Below, piece after piece: positions 17,352 through 25,305 of a stretch of DNA of 25,518 bases. Below the pieces are notes generated by a model that did not search any database, was not told the DNA's origin, and was given only the letters and a program-made list of their open reading frames with translations. This DNA is from Thermoanaerobaculia bacterium (lineage in GTDB: Bacteria > Acidobacteriota > Thermoanaerobaculia > Gp7-AA8). Made by a program: the position numbers and the translations under genes. The stretch is taken from the NCBI GenBank assembly GCA_017883215.1, contig JADGOA010000007.1, positions 1 through 25,518 of the forward strand, given 5' to 3'. The stretch's first letter is position 1. Every line of letters starts with the position of its first letter.

Positions 17352-19154
17352 ATGTGTGGCATCAACCTCATCTACGCCTTCTCCGAATCGGCTCCTCCGG
17401 TCGATCGCGGGGAGCTTCTGCGCACGCGCGACGCAATGCGCACGCGCGGCCCTGACGACTCCGGCGAGTGGCATTCCTCCGACGGTCGTCTCTCCATGGG
17501 CCATCGCCGTCTCTCCATCATCGACGTGACCGAGAGCGGTCATCAGCCCATGACGAGTCCCGACGGCAGATACGTCATCGTCTTCAACGGAGAGATCTAC
17601 AACTATCGCGAGCTCCGCCGCGAGCTGGAAGGCGCCGGCTTGCAGTTCCACACGACTTCAGACACGGAGGTCCTGCTGGCGATGTTCGCCCGGGACGGCG
17701 AGCGGATGCTGATGAAGCTTCGCGGCATGTTCGCGTTCTGCGTCTGGGATGCGCGGCAGCGGACCGTGTTCATGGCTCGCGACCCGTACGGAATCAAGCC
17801 GCTCTACTACGCGCTCACGCCCACTGCGCTGCGCGTCGCCTCACAGGTGAAAGCGCTCCTGGCCGGCGGAGGGGTGTCGCGGACGATCGATCCCGCGGGC
17901 ATTGTCGGTTTCCTCGTCCGGGGCACAGTTCCGCAGCCGTTCACCACTCACGAAGAAGTCCGCACCCTTCCGGCCGGCAGCTATGCGATCGTCGACCGCC
18001 ACGGCTCGATCGCCATCCACCGCTACTTCTCGCTGGCCGAGGTGTACCGCGAGGGAGTGGAACGAAGCGGAGAGGTGAAGCGGAGCGACTGGAGCGAGAT
18101 CATTCGCGACGCCGTTCGCGAATCCGTCCGCTACCACCTGGTGGCCGACGTTCCTCTCGGCGCGTTCCTTTCGTCCGGAAAGGACTCCACGACCGTTGTG
18201 GCGCTCGCGGCAGAAGCGGGGTATCGCGAGCTGACGACCGTGACGATCCGCTGCGCCGAGTTCATCGGAACGAAGCAGGACGAAGTGCCGCTCGCGAAAC
18301 TCGTCGCCGACGAGTACGGCGTCAAGCACGTCATCCGCAACGTGACGCAGGACGAGTTCACGGCCGATGTGCCGCGCATCCTCGCCGCCATGGACCAGCC
18401 CACCATCGACGGCTGGAACTCGTACTACGTCAACAAGGCCGCCGGCGAGCTGGGACTGAAAGTGATGCTCTCCGGCACGGGCGGCGACGAGCTGTTTGGC
18501 GGGTACTCGTCGTTCCGGCGCATCCCGCGGTTCGTCCGCGCGGCGATGCTGCCGGCGAAAGTCCCGGGGCTTTCATCCGCCGTGGCGCGGTTGTACGGCG
18601 CTCTTCGCTCCAGGAAATCGAGCCCCAAGAGCGGTCTGGTGCTCGAGTACTGCGGCTCGTATCCCGGTGCGTACCTGATGAAGCGCGGACTGTTCATGCC
18701 CGAAGAGCTGTCTGCGGTTCTGCCGGGCGATCTGGTGGACGAAGGGCTGCGCCGGCTCGATCTGCTGGGGCTGATCCGGACGGCCATGACTCCCGATCCC
18801 GGTTCGGCGTTCGCCCGTGTGGCGACCCTCGAGTCGTCGTACTTCATGCGCGACCAGCTGCTGCGCGACATCGACTGGACGAGCATGTCCCACTCGGTGG
18901 AAGTGCGGGTGCCGCTGGTCGATGCGCATCTGCTGGAGAAGATCGTTCCCGTCCTCGTCGCCGCTCGCGACTACAAGAAGCAGCTGCTTCTGGGGGCGCC
19001 GTCGAAGCCGCTGCCCGATGCCATCGTCAACCGCCCCAAGACCGGGTTTCTGCTTCCGATTCGCGAATGGCTGAAGCCGCCGCAAGGCTCACCGCACACG
19101 TTCGGGATGAGATCGCTGGCGCTGATGCTGGCTGAGCAGTTGATGACGGCGTAG
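17352..19154 (+). CDS. asnB: Asparagine synthetase, glutamine-hydrolysing (AsnB-type)
   Basis: Predicted 600-residue amidotransferase that converts aspartate, glutamine and ATP to asparagine or amidates another carboxylate. Cys2 (MCGI) is the glutaminase nucleophile, which fixes the start at 17352. RGPDDSG, RLSIID and FNGEIYNY mark the N-terminal Ntn domain (to about 200). The synthetase domain begins near 230. Its pyrophosphate loop reads SSGKDS (about 277-282) instead of the usual SGGLDS, and TGGDELFGGY (about 376-385) is intact. Only about 26 residues follow the KTGFLLPIREWL motif, a short tail. No ribosome binding site is possible beyond the repeat arm that ends 2 nt upstream. It could be housekeeping AsnB or the variant found near polysaccharide genes. 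Confidence 0.88.
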   Translation: MCGINLIYAFSESAPPVDRGELLRTRDAMRTRGPDDSGEWHSSDGRLSMGHRRLSIIDVTESGHQPMTSPDGRYVIVFNGEIYNYRELRRELEGAGLQFHTTSDTEVLLAMFARDGERMLMKLRGMFAFCVWDARQRTVFMARDPYGIKPLYYALTPTALRVASQVKALLAGGGVSRTIDPAGIVGFLVRGTVPQPFTTHEEVRTLPAGSYAIVDRHGSIAIHRYFSLAEVYREGVERSGEVKRSDWSEIIRDAVRESVRYHLVADVPLGAFLSSGKDSTTVVALAAEAGYRELTTVTIRCAEFIGTKQDEVPLAKLVADEYGVKHVIRNVTQDEFTADVPRILAAMDQPTIDGWNSYYVNKAAGELGLKVMLSGTGGDELFGGYSSFRRIPRFVRAAMLPAKVPGLSSAVARLYGALRSRKSSPKSGLVLEYCGSYPGAYLMKRGLFMPEELSAVLPGDLVDEGLRRLDLLGLIRTAMTPDPGSAFARVATLESSYFMRDQLLRDIDWTSMSHSVEVRVPLVDAHLLEKIVPVLVAARDYKKQLLLGAPSKPLPDAIVNRPKTGFLLPIREWLKPPQGSPHTFGMRSLALMLAEQLMTA

Positions 19155-19213
19155 TCACGAGGGTCACGAGGTCGCCGCGGCCTCTCACCTCGCAACCTCG
19201 CAACCTCGTGACC
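19154..19213. repeat. Inverted repeat with GTCACGAG / AGGTTGCG octamer arms (locus P)
   Basis: The left arm (19154-19175) is GTCACGAGG, GTCACGAGG, TCGC. The right arm (19188-19213) is CCTCGCAA, CCTCGCAA, CCTCGTGACC. The left arm starts on the last base of the asparagine synthetase stop codon. It is the same unit family as locus A, 18 kb away. Confidence 0.88.
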
Positions 19214-19255
19214 GGGTTTCCGACGGGACGCAACAATTCATCCGCCGCCTGCGTT

Positions 19256-19264
19256 TGCTACCCT
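19256..19264 (+). promoter_or_regulatory. Possible extended -10 for the PBP gene
   Basis: TGCTACCCT matches the extended -10 form TGnTAnnnT, ending 8 nt before the ATG at 19273, so a leaderless transcript would result. The -35 region (TTCATC, 19239-19244 area) is poor. Confidence 0.3.
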
Positions 19265-19272
19265 GACACCAC

Positions 19273-21717
19273 ATGCCCAAACGTCACTGGTTCAAAGACT
19301 TTCTCTGGCGTCATTCGGCCGGGCTCGCTTTGCTCGTCATGGTGGCGTTCGTCGCGTTTCTGGGGTTTGTCGGCTACACCTACGTCGTCATCACAAAAAA
19401 ATTCGACTCCAGCCGGCGCTGGGATCTGCCGAGCCGCGTCTACTCGGATGCCACTCCGCTGGTTCCTGGCGTGGACGCGCCGCGCGCGCTTCTCGAGCCG
19501 AAGCTCAACCACGTCGGCTACCACGAGGTGCGCAGCCGCATAGCGAACCCGAGCGAATATCGATACGTCAACGGCTCGCTCGAGATCTACCTGCAGAACT
19601 TCGACTATCCGGACATGGAGTTCCGCGCCATGCCGGTGGTCGTCGACTTCGACGGCGGTGAAGTCACCGAGATCCGCAGGCTGAGCGACGGCGTTCGCCT
19701 GCGCGGCGTCCGCATCGAACCGGAGCTGATTACGTCGATCTACAACAACGAGATGGAGGATCGGCTCCCGGTCTCGCTGTCGGCCGTGCCTAAGGTCGTC
19801 ACCGAGGCGATCATCGCGACGGAAGACAGGAACTTCTACCACCACGAGGGGATCTCGATCCGGGGCACGCTCGGGGCGCTGATCACCGACCTGCGCCAGG
19901 GGTCGTGGACTCACGGCGGATCGACGCTCACGCAGCAGCTGGTCAAGAACCTCTACCTGAATCCCGAGCGGACGTGGCGCCGCAAGATCACGGAAGTGCT
20001 GATGGCCCTTCTGCTCGAGGCGCGCTACTCGAAGAACGAGATCCTCGAGGCGTACGTCAATGAGATCTACCTCGGCCAGAACGGCGCCGTTCAGATCATC
20101 GGCGTCGAGCAGGCTTCCCAGGTCTACTTCGGCAAGCACGTCACCTATCTGACGCTTCCGGAGGCGGCGACGCTGGCGGGCATCATCCGCTCGCCGAACG
20201 TGCTCTCGCCTTTGAAATATCCGGAGCGCGCCAAGCCGCGACGCGACACCGTTCTCGGCCTCATGAGGAATCAGGGGCAGATCACGGAGGCTGAATACGA
20301 GGCGGCGGTGGCCTCACCGCTGGCGGTAACGCGGTTTCCGAAGACCTCGCGCAGCGCCCCCTTCTTCGTCGATTTCGTGATGAAGCAGTTGCGCGAGACG
20401 TATCCGGAAACGCAGCTGAAAACCGAAGGGCTGCGGATCTTCACCACTCTGGACATGCTGATGCAGCGCTCGGCCGAGCAGGCGCTCAACTCCGGCATCG
20501 CCGATCTCGACAAGCGCTACTCGTATCTGCGGAAGTCGCCGACGCCGCTGGAGGGAGTGGTCCTGACGATTCAGCCCGGGACCGGATACGTGAAGGCGCT
20601 CGTCGGCGGCCGGAATTACTCGAAGACGCAGTTCAACCGGGCCATTCAGGCGCGCCGCCAGCCGGGATCGCTGTTCAAGCCGTTCGTGTACGTGACGGCG
20701 ATGGATCCGTCGCGGGGCCGGCAGGCGCTCACGGCAGCTTCGATTCTCGACGACTCGCCGATCTCGATCCGCACCGGAAGCGCCGTGTGGGAGCCGCAGA
20801 ACTACGACAACCGTTACCACGGCCTGGTCTCGGTCCGGACGGCGCTGGCGCATTCGTACAACATCCCCGCGGTGCGCGCGGCACTGGATGCCGGTGTGCC
20901 GAACGTGATCAAGGAAGCGTCGACGATCGGCATCGAGTCGCGCCTGCAGCCCTATCCCTCGATGGCTCTCGGCTCGTTCGAAGTGACGCCGCTGGAAATC
21001 GCTTACGCCTACTCGGCCTTCGCGAATCTCGGCGTCAAGGCGGAGCCCATCTCGATCCTGGCGGTCTCCACCCGTGATGGGAAACTGCTCGAGAGCCGCG
21101 AAGTGAAAATGAAGCGCGTGGCGCCGGCGTCGGTCTGTTACGTGATGAACAACATTCTGCAGGACGTCTTCAACTACGGCACCGGAGCGAAGGCGCGCGG
21201 CCTCGGTTTCGAGCGGCCATTCGCCGGGAAGACCGGCACGACCAGCAACTACCGCGACGCATGGTTCATCGGCTATTCGCCGCGAATTCTTTCGCTGGTG
21301 TGGATCGGGTTCGACGACGGTCACAGCGTCCGGCTGGCCGGCGGCGACGCCTGCGTCCCGATCTGGACGGCGTACATGAATCGCATCGTCGGTCTGGTTC
21401 CGGACGTCGACTGGAAGCCGCCCGAGAACGTGATCGAGCGCGCCATCGATCCGCAATCGGGAATGCTCGCCACCCCCTATTGCCCGACAACGCGCGAAGA
21501 GGTGTTCGTGGCCGGCACAGAACCGACGTCGGTCTGTCCATTGCACGCAGGGGCAGGCGAGCCGGTCCCGGTGTGGCAGCAAATGCCTGCTGGAAGCCCG
21601 ACCGCGGAGGGAGCCCAGCGTCCGGAGATTCAGCAGCCGCAGCAAACGCCTCCCGCGCAGCGTCGGGAGCGGGGAATCCGGCGCCTTCTGCGGGTCATCT
21701 TCGGAAGCGGCCAGTGA
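19273..21717 (+). CDS. Bifunctional penicillin-binding protein, class A (PBP1B-like)
   Basis: Predicted 814-residue peptidoglycan synthase anchored in the inner membrane. There is one transmembrane segment (about 16-38). A short UB2H-like region follows (about 50-150; RVYSDATPLVPG), pointing to PBP1B. The GT51 glycosyltransferase domain has the catalytic Glu184 in TEDRNFYHHEG, then STLTQQLVKNL. The transpeptidase domain has Ser466 in QPGSLFKPF (SxxK), Ser528 in SYN and Lys653 in KTGTT. The C-terminus after about 760 is Pro/Gln-rich. It makes and cross-links glycan strands in the periplasm. A lone AGCGAGT half-repeat follows the stop codon by 3 nt. Confidence 0.95.
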   Translation: MPKRHWFKDFLWRHSAGLALLVMVAFVAFLGFVGYTYVVITKKFDSSRRWDLPSRVYSDATPLVPGVDAPRALLEPKLNHVGYHEVRSRIANPSEYRYVNGSLEIYLQNFDYPDMEFRAMPVVVDFDGGEVTEIRRLSDGVRLRGVRIEPELITSIYNNEMEDRLPVSLSAVPKVVTEAIIATEDRNFYHHEGISIRGTLGALITDLRQGSWTHGGSTLTQQLVKNLYLNPERTWRRKITEVLMALLLEARYSKNEILEAYVNEIYLGQNGAVQIIGVEQASQVYFGKHVTYLTLPEAATLAGIIRSPNVLSPLKYPERAKPRRDTVLGLMRNQGQITEAEYEAAVASPLAVTRFPKTSRSAPFFVDFVMKQLRETYPETQLKTEGLRIFTTLDMLMQRSAEQALNSGIADLDKRYSYLRKSPTPLEGVVLTIQPGTGYVKALVGGRNYSKTQFNRAIQARRQPGSLFKPFVYVTAMDPSRGRQALTAASILDDSPISIRTGSAVWEPQNYDNRYHGLVSVRTALAHSYNIPAVRAALDAGVPNVIKEASTIGIESRLQPYPSMALGSFEVTPLEIAYAYSAFANLGVKAEPISILAVSTRDGKLLESREVKMKRVAPASVCYVMNNILQDVFNYGTGAKARGLGFERPFAGKTGTTSNYRDAWFIGYSPRILSLVWIGFDDGHSVRLAGGDACVPIWTAYMNRIVGLVPDVDWKPPENVIERAIDPQSGMLATPYCPTTREEVFVAGTEPTSVCPLHAGAGEPVPVWQQMPAGSPTAEGAQRPEIQQPQQTPPAQRRERGIRRLLRVIFGSGQ

Positions 21718-21720
21718 AGC

Positions 21721-21737
21721 AGCGAGTGGGGAGTAGG
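21721..21737. repeat. Unpaired AGCGAGT half-repeat
   Basis: AGCGAGTGGGGAGTAGG lies 3 nt after the PBP stop codon. It matches the left arm of loci E, J and O, but no complementary arm follows. A different element (21775-21884) begins 38 nt later, so the right arm may have been lost or replaced. Confidence 0.6.
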
Positions 21738-21774
21738 TGAACGAACTGTGGCGTGTTCGAATAAGCTGCTGACT

Positions 21775-21884
21775 GTCACGGGGGTCACAGGGTCAGGAAA
21801 GACTACGGGCACGTTTCGAACCATCGGTCACCCCGTCACTGGGTCGCCATGGTGACTCAGCGACCCGGTGACCCGGCGACCCAG
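21775..21884. repeat. Inverted repeat with GGGTCACC-type octamer arms (locus Q)
   Basis: The left arm (21775-21797) has GTCACGGG, GGTCACAGGG, TCAGG. The right arm (21825-21884) holds GGTCACC, CCGTCAC, TGGGTCGCC and then CGACCCGG, TGACCCGG, CGACCCAG (21861-21884). The right side is longer than the left and itself contains an inverted GGTGAC. Confidence 0.7.
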
Positions 21885-21885
21885 A

Positions 21886-21930
21886 TGACTAGTATATATT
21901 GTTACTAATTACTTAGTATGAATTAAGACA
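21886..21930 (+). promoter_or_regulatory. AT-rich segment with palindrome upstream of the MCE operon
   Basis: About 45 nt of very AT-rich DNA in a GC-rich region. It contains TATATT (21894-21899), a TTGTTA (21899-21904) and the palindrome TACTAA-TTAC-TTAGTA (21903-21918); TAGTA also occurs at 21890-21894. It is a likely promoter/operator for the three downstream genes, but no clean -35/-10 pair could be chosen. Confidence 0.4.
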
Positions 21931-22704
21931 ATGATGTTCGCTCGAACCCGCAGCCGCGCCGAAGAGGCGCTCTACTACATCGGCGGCCTGAGCGAGCTCG
22001 CCGGCGACACGATCCGGGCCACCTGGCGCGGACCGTTCGAGTCGGCGATCCTCGTGGCGCAGATGGATCAGGTGGGCGTGCGCTCGCTGTCGATCGTGAG
22101 CATCACCTCGGTCTTCATCGGCATGGTGCTGGCGCTGCAGACGGCGTACTCGCTGAAGGAGTTCGGCGGCAGCCTGTTCATCGGTAAGGTGGTCTCTCTG
22201 TCGCTCGTCCGCGAGCTCGCACCGGTTCTGATGTCGCTGATGGTCGGTGGTCGCGTGGGGGCGGGTATGACGGCCGAGATCGGGACGATGAAGGTGACCG
22301 AGCAGATCGACGCGCTGCGCGCACTGGCCACGAATCCGGTGCGGAAGCTGGTCGTGCCGCGCGTCGTCGCCACTACGCTCATGCTGCCGCTCCTGACTGT
22401 CGTGGCCTGCCTGCTCGGCATCCTGGGCGGCTTATTCATCGCCGTGGTCAACCTTCACCTGACGGCGAACTTCTACATTCGCAGCGTCATCGAGACCGTG
22501 GCCTTCAACGACCTGGCGTCGGGCATCGGCAAGACGTTTTTCTTCGGCTTCGCCATCGGGCTGATCGCCTGCTTCAACGGCCTGCGGACCACCGGTGGGG
22601 CCGACGGGGTCGGCAGGTCCACGACGGCCACCGTGGTCACTGCATCCATCAGCGTCTTGATCATGGACTTCTTTCTCACCAAGCTGTTTCTTCTTTTCTT
22701 CTGA
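21931..22704 (+). CDS. mlaE: MCE-type lipid ABC transporter permease (MlaE family)
   Basis: Predicted 257-residue inner-membrane permease of an MCE (mammalian cell entry) transporter that moves phospholipid or other lipids between the inner and outer membrane. The family signature LVRELAPVLMSLMVGGRVGAGMTAEIGTM..EQIDAL is present (about 89-128), in several hydrophobic segments. ATG occurs at 21931 and again at 21934; the first is listed. The stop overlaps the ATG of the ATPase gene by one base, showing translational coupling. No mlaC or mlaB was seen, so the system may be simpler than that of E. coli. Confidence 0.93.
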   Translation: MMFARTRSRAEEALYYIGGLSELAGDTIRATWRGPFESAILVAQMDQVGVRSLSIVSITSVFIGMVLALQTAYSLKEFGGSLFIGKVVSLSLVRELAPVLMSLMVGGRVGAGMTAEIGTMKVTEQIDALRALATNPVRKLVVPRVVATTLMLPLLTVVACLLGILGGLFIAVVNLHLTANFYIRSVIETVAFNDLASGIGKTFFFGFAIGLIACFNGLRTTGGADGVGRSTTATVVTASISVLIMDFFLTKLFLLFF

Positions 22705-23534
22705 TGAGCGAATCGCTTTCAACCGACCGTCGCGCCGAGACGCGCGAGACGCCGGATCGGCGGCAGCAGGGGCGCGACGTCTTCGTCGAGTTCCGCGACG
22801 TGTACAAGGCTTACGGGTCCAAGAAGGTCCTGCAGGGCGTCGATCTGAAGGTTTATCGCGGCGAAGTGCTGGTCATCCTGGGCGGCTCGGGCAGCGGAAA
22901 ATCGGTCACGCTCCGGCACATGCTCGGCCTGGAGGCTCCCGACGAGGGGAGGATTCTCGTCGAGGACGAGGACATCACCGACCTGCCGGAGGAGGAGCTC
23001 TACCGCGTGCGCATGAAATTCGGGATGCTCTTCCAGAGCGGCGCGCTGTTCGATTCCATGACCGTGTTCGAGAACATCGCCTTTCCTCTTCGCGAGCACA
23101 CCGAAATGACGGAGGAGGAGATCGCCCGCGCGGTGCGCGAAAAGCTCGACCTGGTCAGTCTTCCCAGCTCGGAGCAGCTCATGCCGGTCGATCTTTCCGG
23201 CGGCATGCGCAAGCGCGTCGGGCTGGCGCGTTCCATCGTGCTCGACCCGAAGATGATTCTCTACGACGAGCCCACTACCGGGCTCGACCCCATCACTTCG
23301 GCCAAGATCAACGAAATGATCATCGACCTGCAATCGAAGCTGAACGTCACCTCAGTGGTGGTGACGCACGACATTCAGTCCGCCTTCTCAGTGGGGGACC
23401 GCATCGCCTTCCTGAACAAAGGAGTGTTCGAGTGGGTGGGATCGGTCGAGCAGGCGCGCAACGCCGATCACCCCATCATGCGCGAATTTTTCAAGGCCAG
23501 CTCGGTCACGGCCGCGCAGCCTACGACGGCATGA
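22704..23534 (+). CDS. mlaF: MCE-type lipid ABC transporter ATP-binding protein (MlaF family)
   Basis: Predicted 276-residue ABC ATPase that powers the MlaE-like permease. About 25 charged residues precede the ABC domain. Walker A is GGSGSGKS (about 63-70), the signature LSGGMRKRVGLARS (about 167-180), and Walker B MILYDEPTTGLDP (about 187-199) followed by the VVTHD switch. GMRKR in place of the commoner GQQQR is normal for MlaF proteins. The TGA stop (23532-23534) is part of the first GGCATGA unit of the following repeat, so the end of the gene is repeat-derived. Confidence 0.94.
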   Translation: MSESLSTDRRAETRETPDRRQQGRDVFVEFRDVYKAYGSKKVLQGVDLKVYRGEVLVILGGSGSGKSVTLRHMLGLEAPDEGRILVEDEDITDLPEEELYRVRMKFGMLFQSGALFDSMTVFENIAFPLREHTEMTEEEIARAVREKLDLVSLPSSEQLMPVDLSGGMRKRVGLARSIVLDPKMILYDEPTTGLDPITSAKINEMIIDLQSKLNVTSVVVTHDIQSAFSVGDRIAFLNKGVFEWVGSVEQARNADHPIMREFFKASSVTAAQPTTA

Positions 23535-23613
23535 GGCATGAGGCATGAGGCATGAGTGGACACGCGTCACTTTCATATCGCCATGCCCCATGCCTCATGC
23601 CTCATGCCCCATG
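23528..23613. repeat. Inverted repeat with GGCATGA heptamer arms (locus R)
   Basis: The left arm (23528-23555) is four perfect GGCATGA units. The right arm (23582-23613) is CATGCCC, CATGCCT, CATGCCT, CATGCCC, CATG. The centre of 26 nt is unique. It lies inside an operon, between mlaF and mlaD, and supplies the mlaF stop codon. Confidence 0.93.
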
Positions 23614-23656
23614 TCTGAAATGATCCGCCGAGCCCCGGCGGTTGGATAACGAAACG

Positions 23657-25006
23657 ATGGCCTCTAAAACAAAGAGCAGGACGGTCCGCGTCGGGCTTCT
23701 GATCACGTTTTCCATCACGGTCCTTTTGATCTTTCTCTTCTTCATCGGATCGGAACAGAAGATCTGGTCACGGAAGAACGTGTACGAAGTTCGTTTTCCC
23801 GATGTGGCCGGTCTCGCCGAAGGCAATCCGGTCAAGATCTCCGGCGTGACCGTCGGCGTGGTCAAGGACATCACCCTCCCGCAGGATCCGAAGCAGGCCA
23901 CCGTCAAGATCGAGCTGATGGTCGATCGCAAGTATGCGGAGCGCATTCGCGGCGATTCGCGCGCGCGGCTCAAGAAGCTCGGCCTTCTCGCCGGCGACGC
24001 CTACATCGACGTAACACCCGGGACTTCGCGCTATCCGGAGCTCGAGCCGGGAGCGATGATTCCGGCGCAGAGGCAGACCAACGTCGAGCAGCTCATCTCT
24101 TCCGGCGAGGATCTCGTCGACAACCTCGTCCAGATCTCCTATTCGATGAAGAACATTCTCTCCCGCGTCGACCGCGGCGAAGGGCTCTTCGGTGAGCTCA
24201 CCAGCTCTCCGGAGACGAAGCAGCGCCTCACCGACACCGTGCTGGCCACGCTGAACAAGACCAACGCCCTCTTCTCGCACATCGAGAGCGGGCGCGGCAC
24301 CGTCGGCCGCCTCGTCTACGACGACCAATACGGCGCGGAACTGACTGGATCGATCGCCTCCACCGCGCAGTCGATGCAGATCATCTCGGCCAACCTCCAG
24401 CGCGCCTTCGAGTCGGGCAACGGAACCATCCCCGCCCTCCTCAGCGATCCTCAGGGAAAGCAGAAGGTCCTCGAGCTCGTGGACAACCTCCGCGTGACCT
24501 CCGCGAATCTGGCGACGTTCACCAGCACAATGCGGAACGGCCAGGGCCTCGTGCCGCGCCTGATGAGCGACAAGGCGTACGGCGATCAGACGTTGAACGA
24601 GTTCACCACGCTCGTCCACCAGTTGAACGACGCCGTGGCCAAGCTGAACTCCGGCCAGGGAACGGCCGGGAAATTGATCGGCGACCCTTCGGTCTATGAA
24701 TCGATCAACGACATCCTGATCGGCATCAACGAGTCGAAGCTGTTGCGCTGGCTGATTCGCAACCGTCAGGAGAGCGGAATCGACAAGCGCTACAACCAGC
24801 AGCAGAAGGCCGCACCCGCCGTACCGCGGACGAGCGTCACACCTGAAGCGGCACCCCCGCCGGTTCCGGTCATTGTGCCGTCGACAACGACCGCTCCGCC
24901 CGCGACGCCTGCGCCTGTAGATGCTGCTCCGGCGACGACGACAGCCCCCGCGACGACTACCGCACCGCCTTCGACGAGCACCCAGCCGCCTCCGGACGTG
25001 GTGTAG
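23657..25006 (+). CDS. mlaD: MCE domain substrate-binding protein (MlaD family) with repeated C-terminal region
   Basis: Predicted 449-residue periplasmic protein anchored by an N-terminal helix (about 9-31). The MCE domain covers about 38-115 (VAGLAEGNPVKISGVTVGVV, then GLLAGDAYIDVTPG). A long helical region follows with five spaced motifs of the form GxG[TL]xxxL: near residues 174, 212, 254, 295 and 333, 38-42 residues apart. The tail (about 385-449) is Pro/Thr/Ala-rich. The length is well above the roughly 180 residues of E. coli MlaD and closer to needle-like MCE proteins. A TTG at 23642 would add five residues; the ATG at 23657 is preferred. It is separated from mlaF by a repeat. Confidence 0.9.
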   Translation: MASKTKSRTVRVGLLITFSITVLLIFLFFIGSEQKIWSRKNVYEVRFPDVAGLAEGNPVKISGVTVGVVKDITLPQDPKQATVKIELMVDRKYAERIRGDSRARLKKLGLLAGDAYIDVTPGTSRYPELEPGAMIPAQRQTNVEQLISSGEDLVDNLVQISYSMKNILSRVDRGEGLFGELTSSPETKQRLTDTVLATLNKTNALFSHIESGRGTVGRLVYDDQYGAELTGSIASTAQSMQIISANLQRAFESGNGTIPALLSDPQGKQKVLELVDNLRVTSANLATFTSTMRNGQGLVPRLMSDKAYGDQTLNEFTTLVHQLNDAVAKLNSGQGTAGKLIGDPSVYESINDILIGINESKLLRWLIRNRQESGIDKRYNQQQKAAPAVPRTSVTPEAAPPPVPVIVPSTTTAPPATPAPVDAAPATTTAPATTTAPPSTSTQPPPDVV

Positions 25007-25055
25007 GGACGCGCAGCAGAGCGTCCATCCAGCCGTTGAGTTACCGAGGGAGGGT

Positions 25056-25204
25056 GGAGAGCGGACATTCTTGTCCGCTGCCGACGGACATTCCTGTCCG
25101 TCGGCTAACGAGCAGCGTGGCTGGCGCAGGCAATCGGCGATGCACGGCCACCCGGCGGCCGGACATGAATGTCCGGCCGCTGCGGACAGGAATGTCCGCT
25201 CTCC
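25056..25204. repeat. Nested palindrome cluster before the dehydrogenase gene (locus S)
   Basis: Four local palindromes: GCGGACA/TGTCCGC (25061-25078), CCGACGGACA/TGTCCGTCGG (25081-25104), a 12-bp stem with a 2-nt loop (25155-25180) and GCGGACA/TGTCCGC (25182-25199). The whole is enclosed by a perfect 15-bp outer pair, GGAGAGCGGACATTC (25056-25070) with 25190-25204. The element can fold either as one long stem or as separate hairpins. It occupies half of the 299-nt gap. Confidence 0.88.
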
Positions 25205-25243
25205 AGATACCGGGCGAGCGGCGGAAGCTGCTCTGGGGACGCA

Positions 25244-25252
25244 TGTTACGAT
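25244..25252 (+). promoter_or_regulatory. Possible extended -10 promoter for the dehydrogenase gene
   Basis: TGTTACGAT fits the extended -10 form TGnTAnnnT. The start would be near 25259, giving a leader of about 47 nt that contains the GGAGG ribosome binding site (25296-25300). No clear -35 is seen. Confidence 0.35.
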
Positions 25253-25305
25253 GCTCCCGCCCGGCGCGAATGCGTGTCGCGCCAACTCATCCCCCGGAGG
25301 CTTCA

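Noticed and set aside
21886..21930. Insertion sequence or MITE remnant in the AT-rich patch
   Set aside because: No terminal inverted repeats or target duplication could be seen; a promoter/operator is the simpler reading.
25007..25305. Coding frames across the palindrome cluster after mlaD
   Set aside because: Frames here translate the palindromes into low-complexity repeats of related peptides on several frames; this reflects DNA symmetry and not protein selection.
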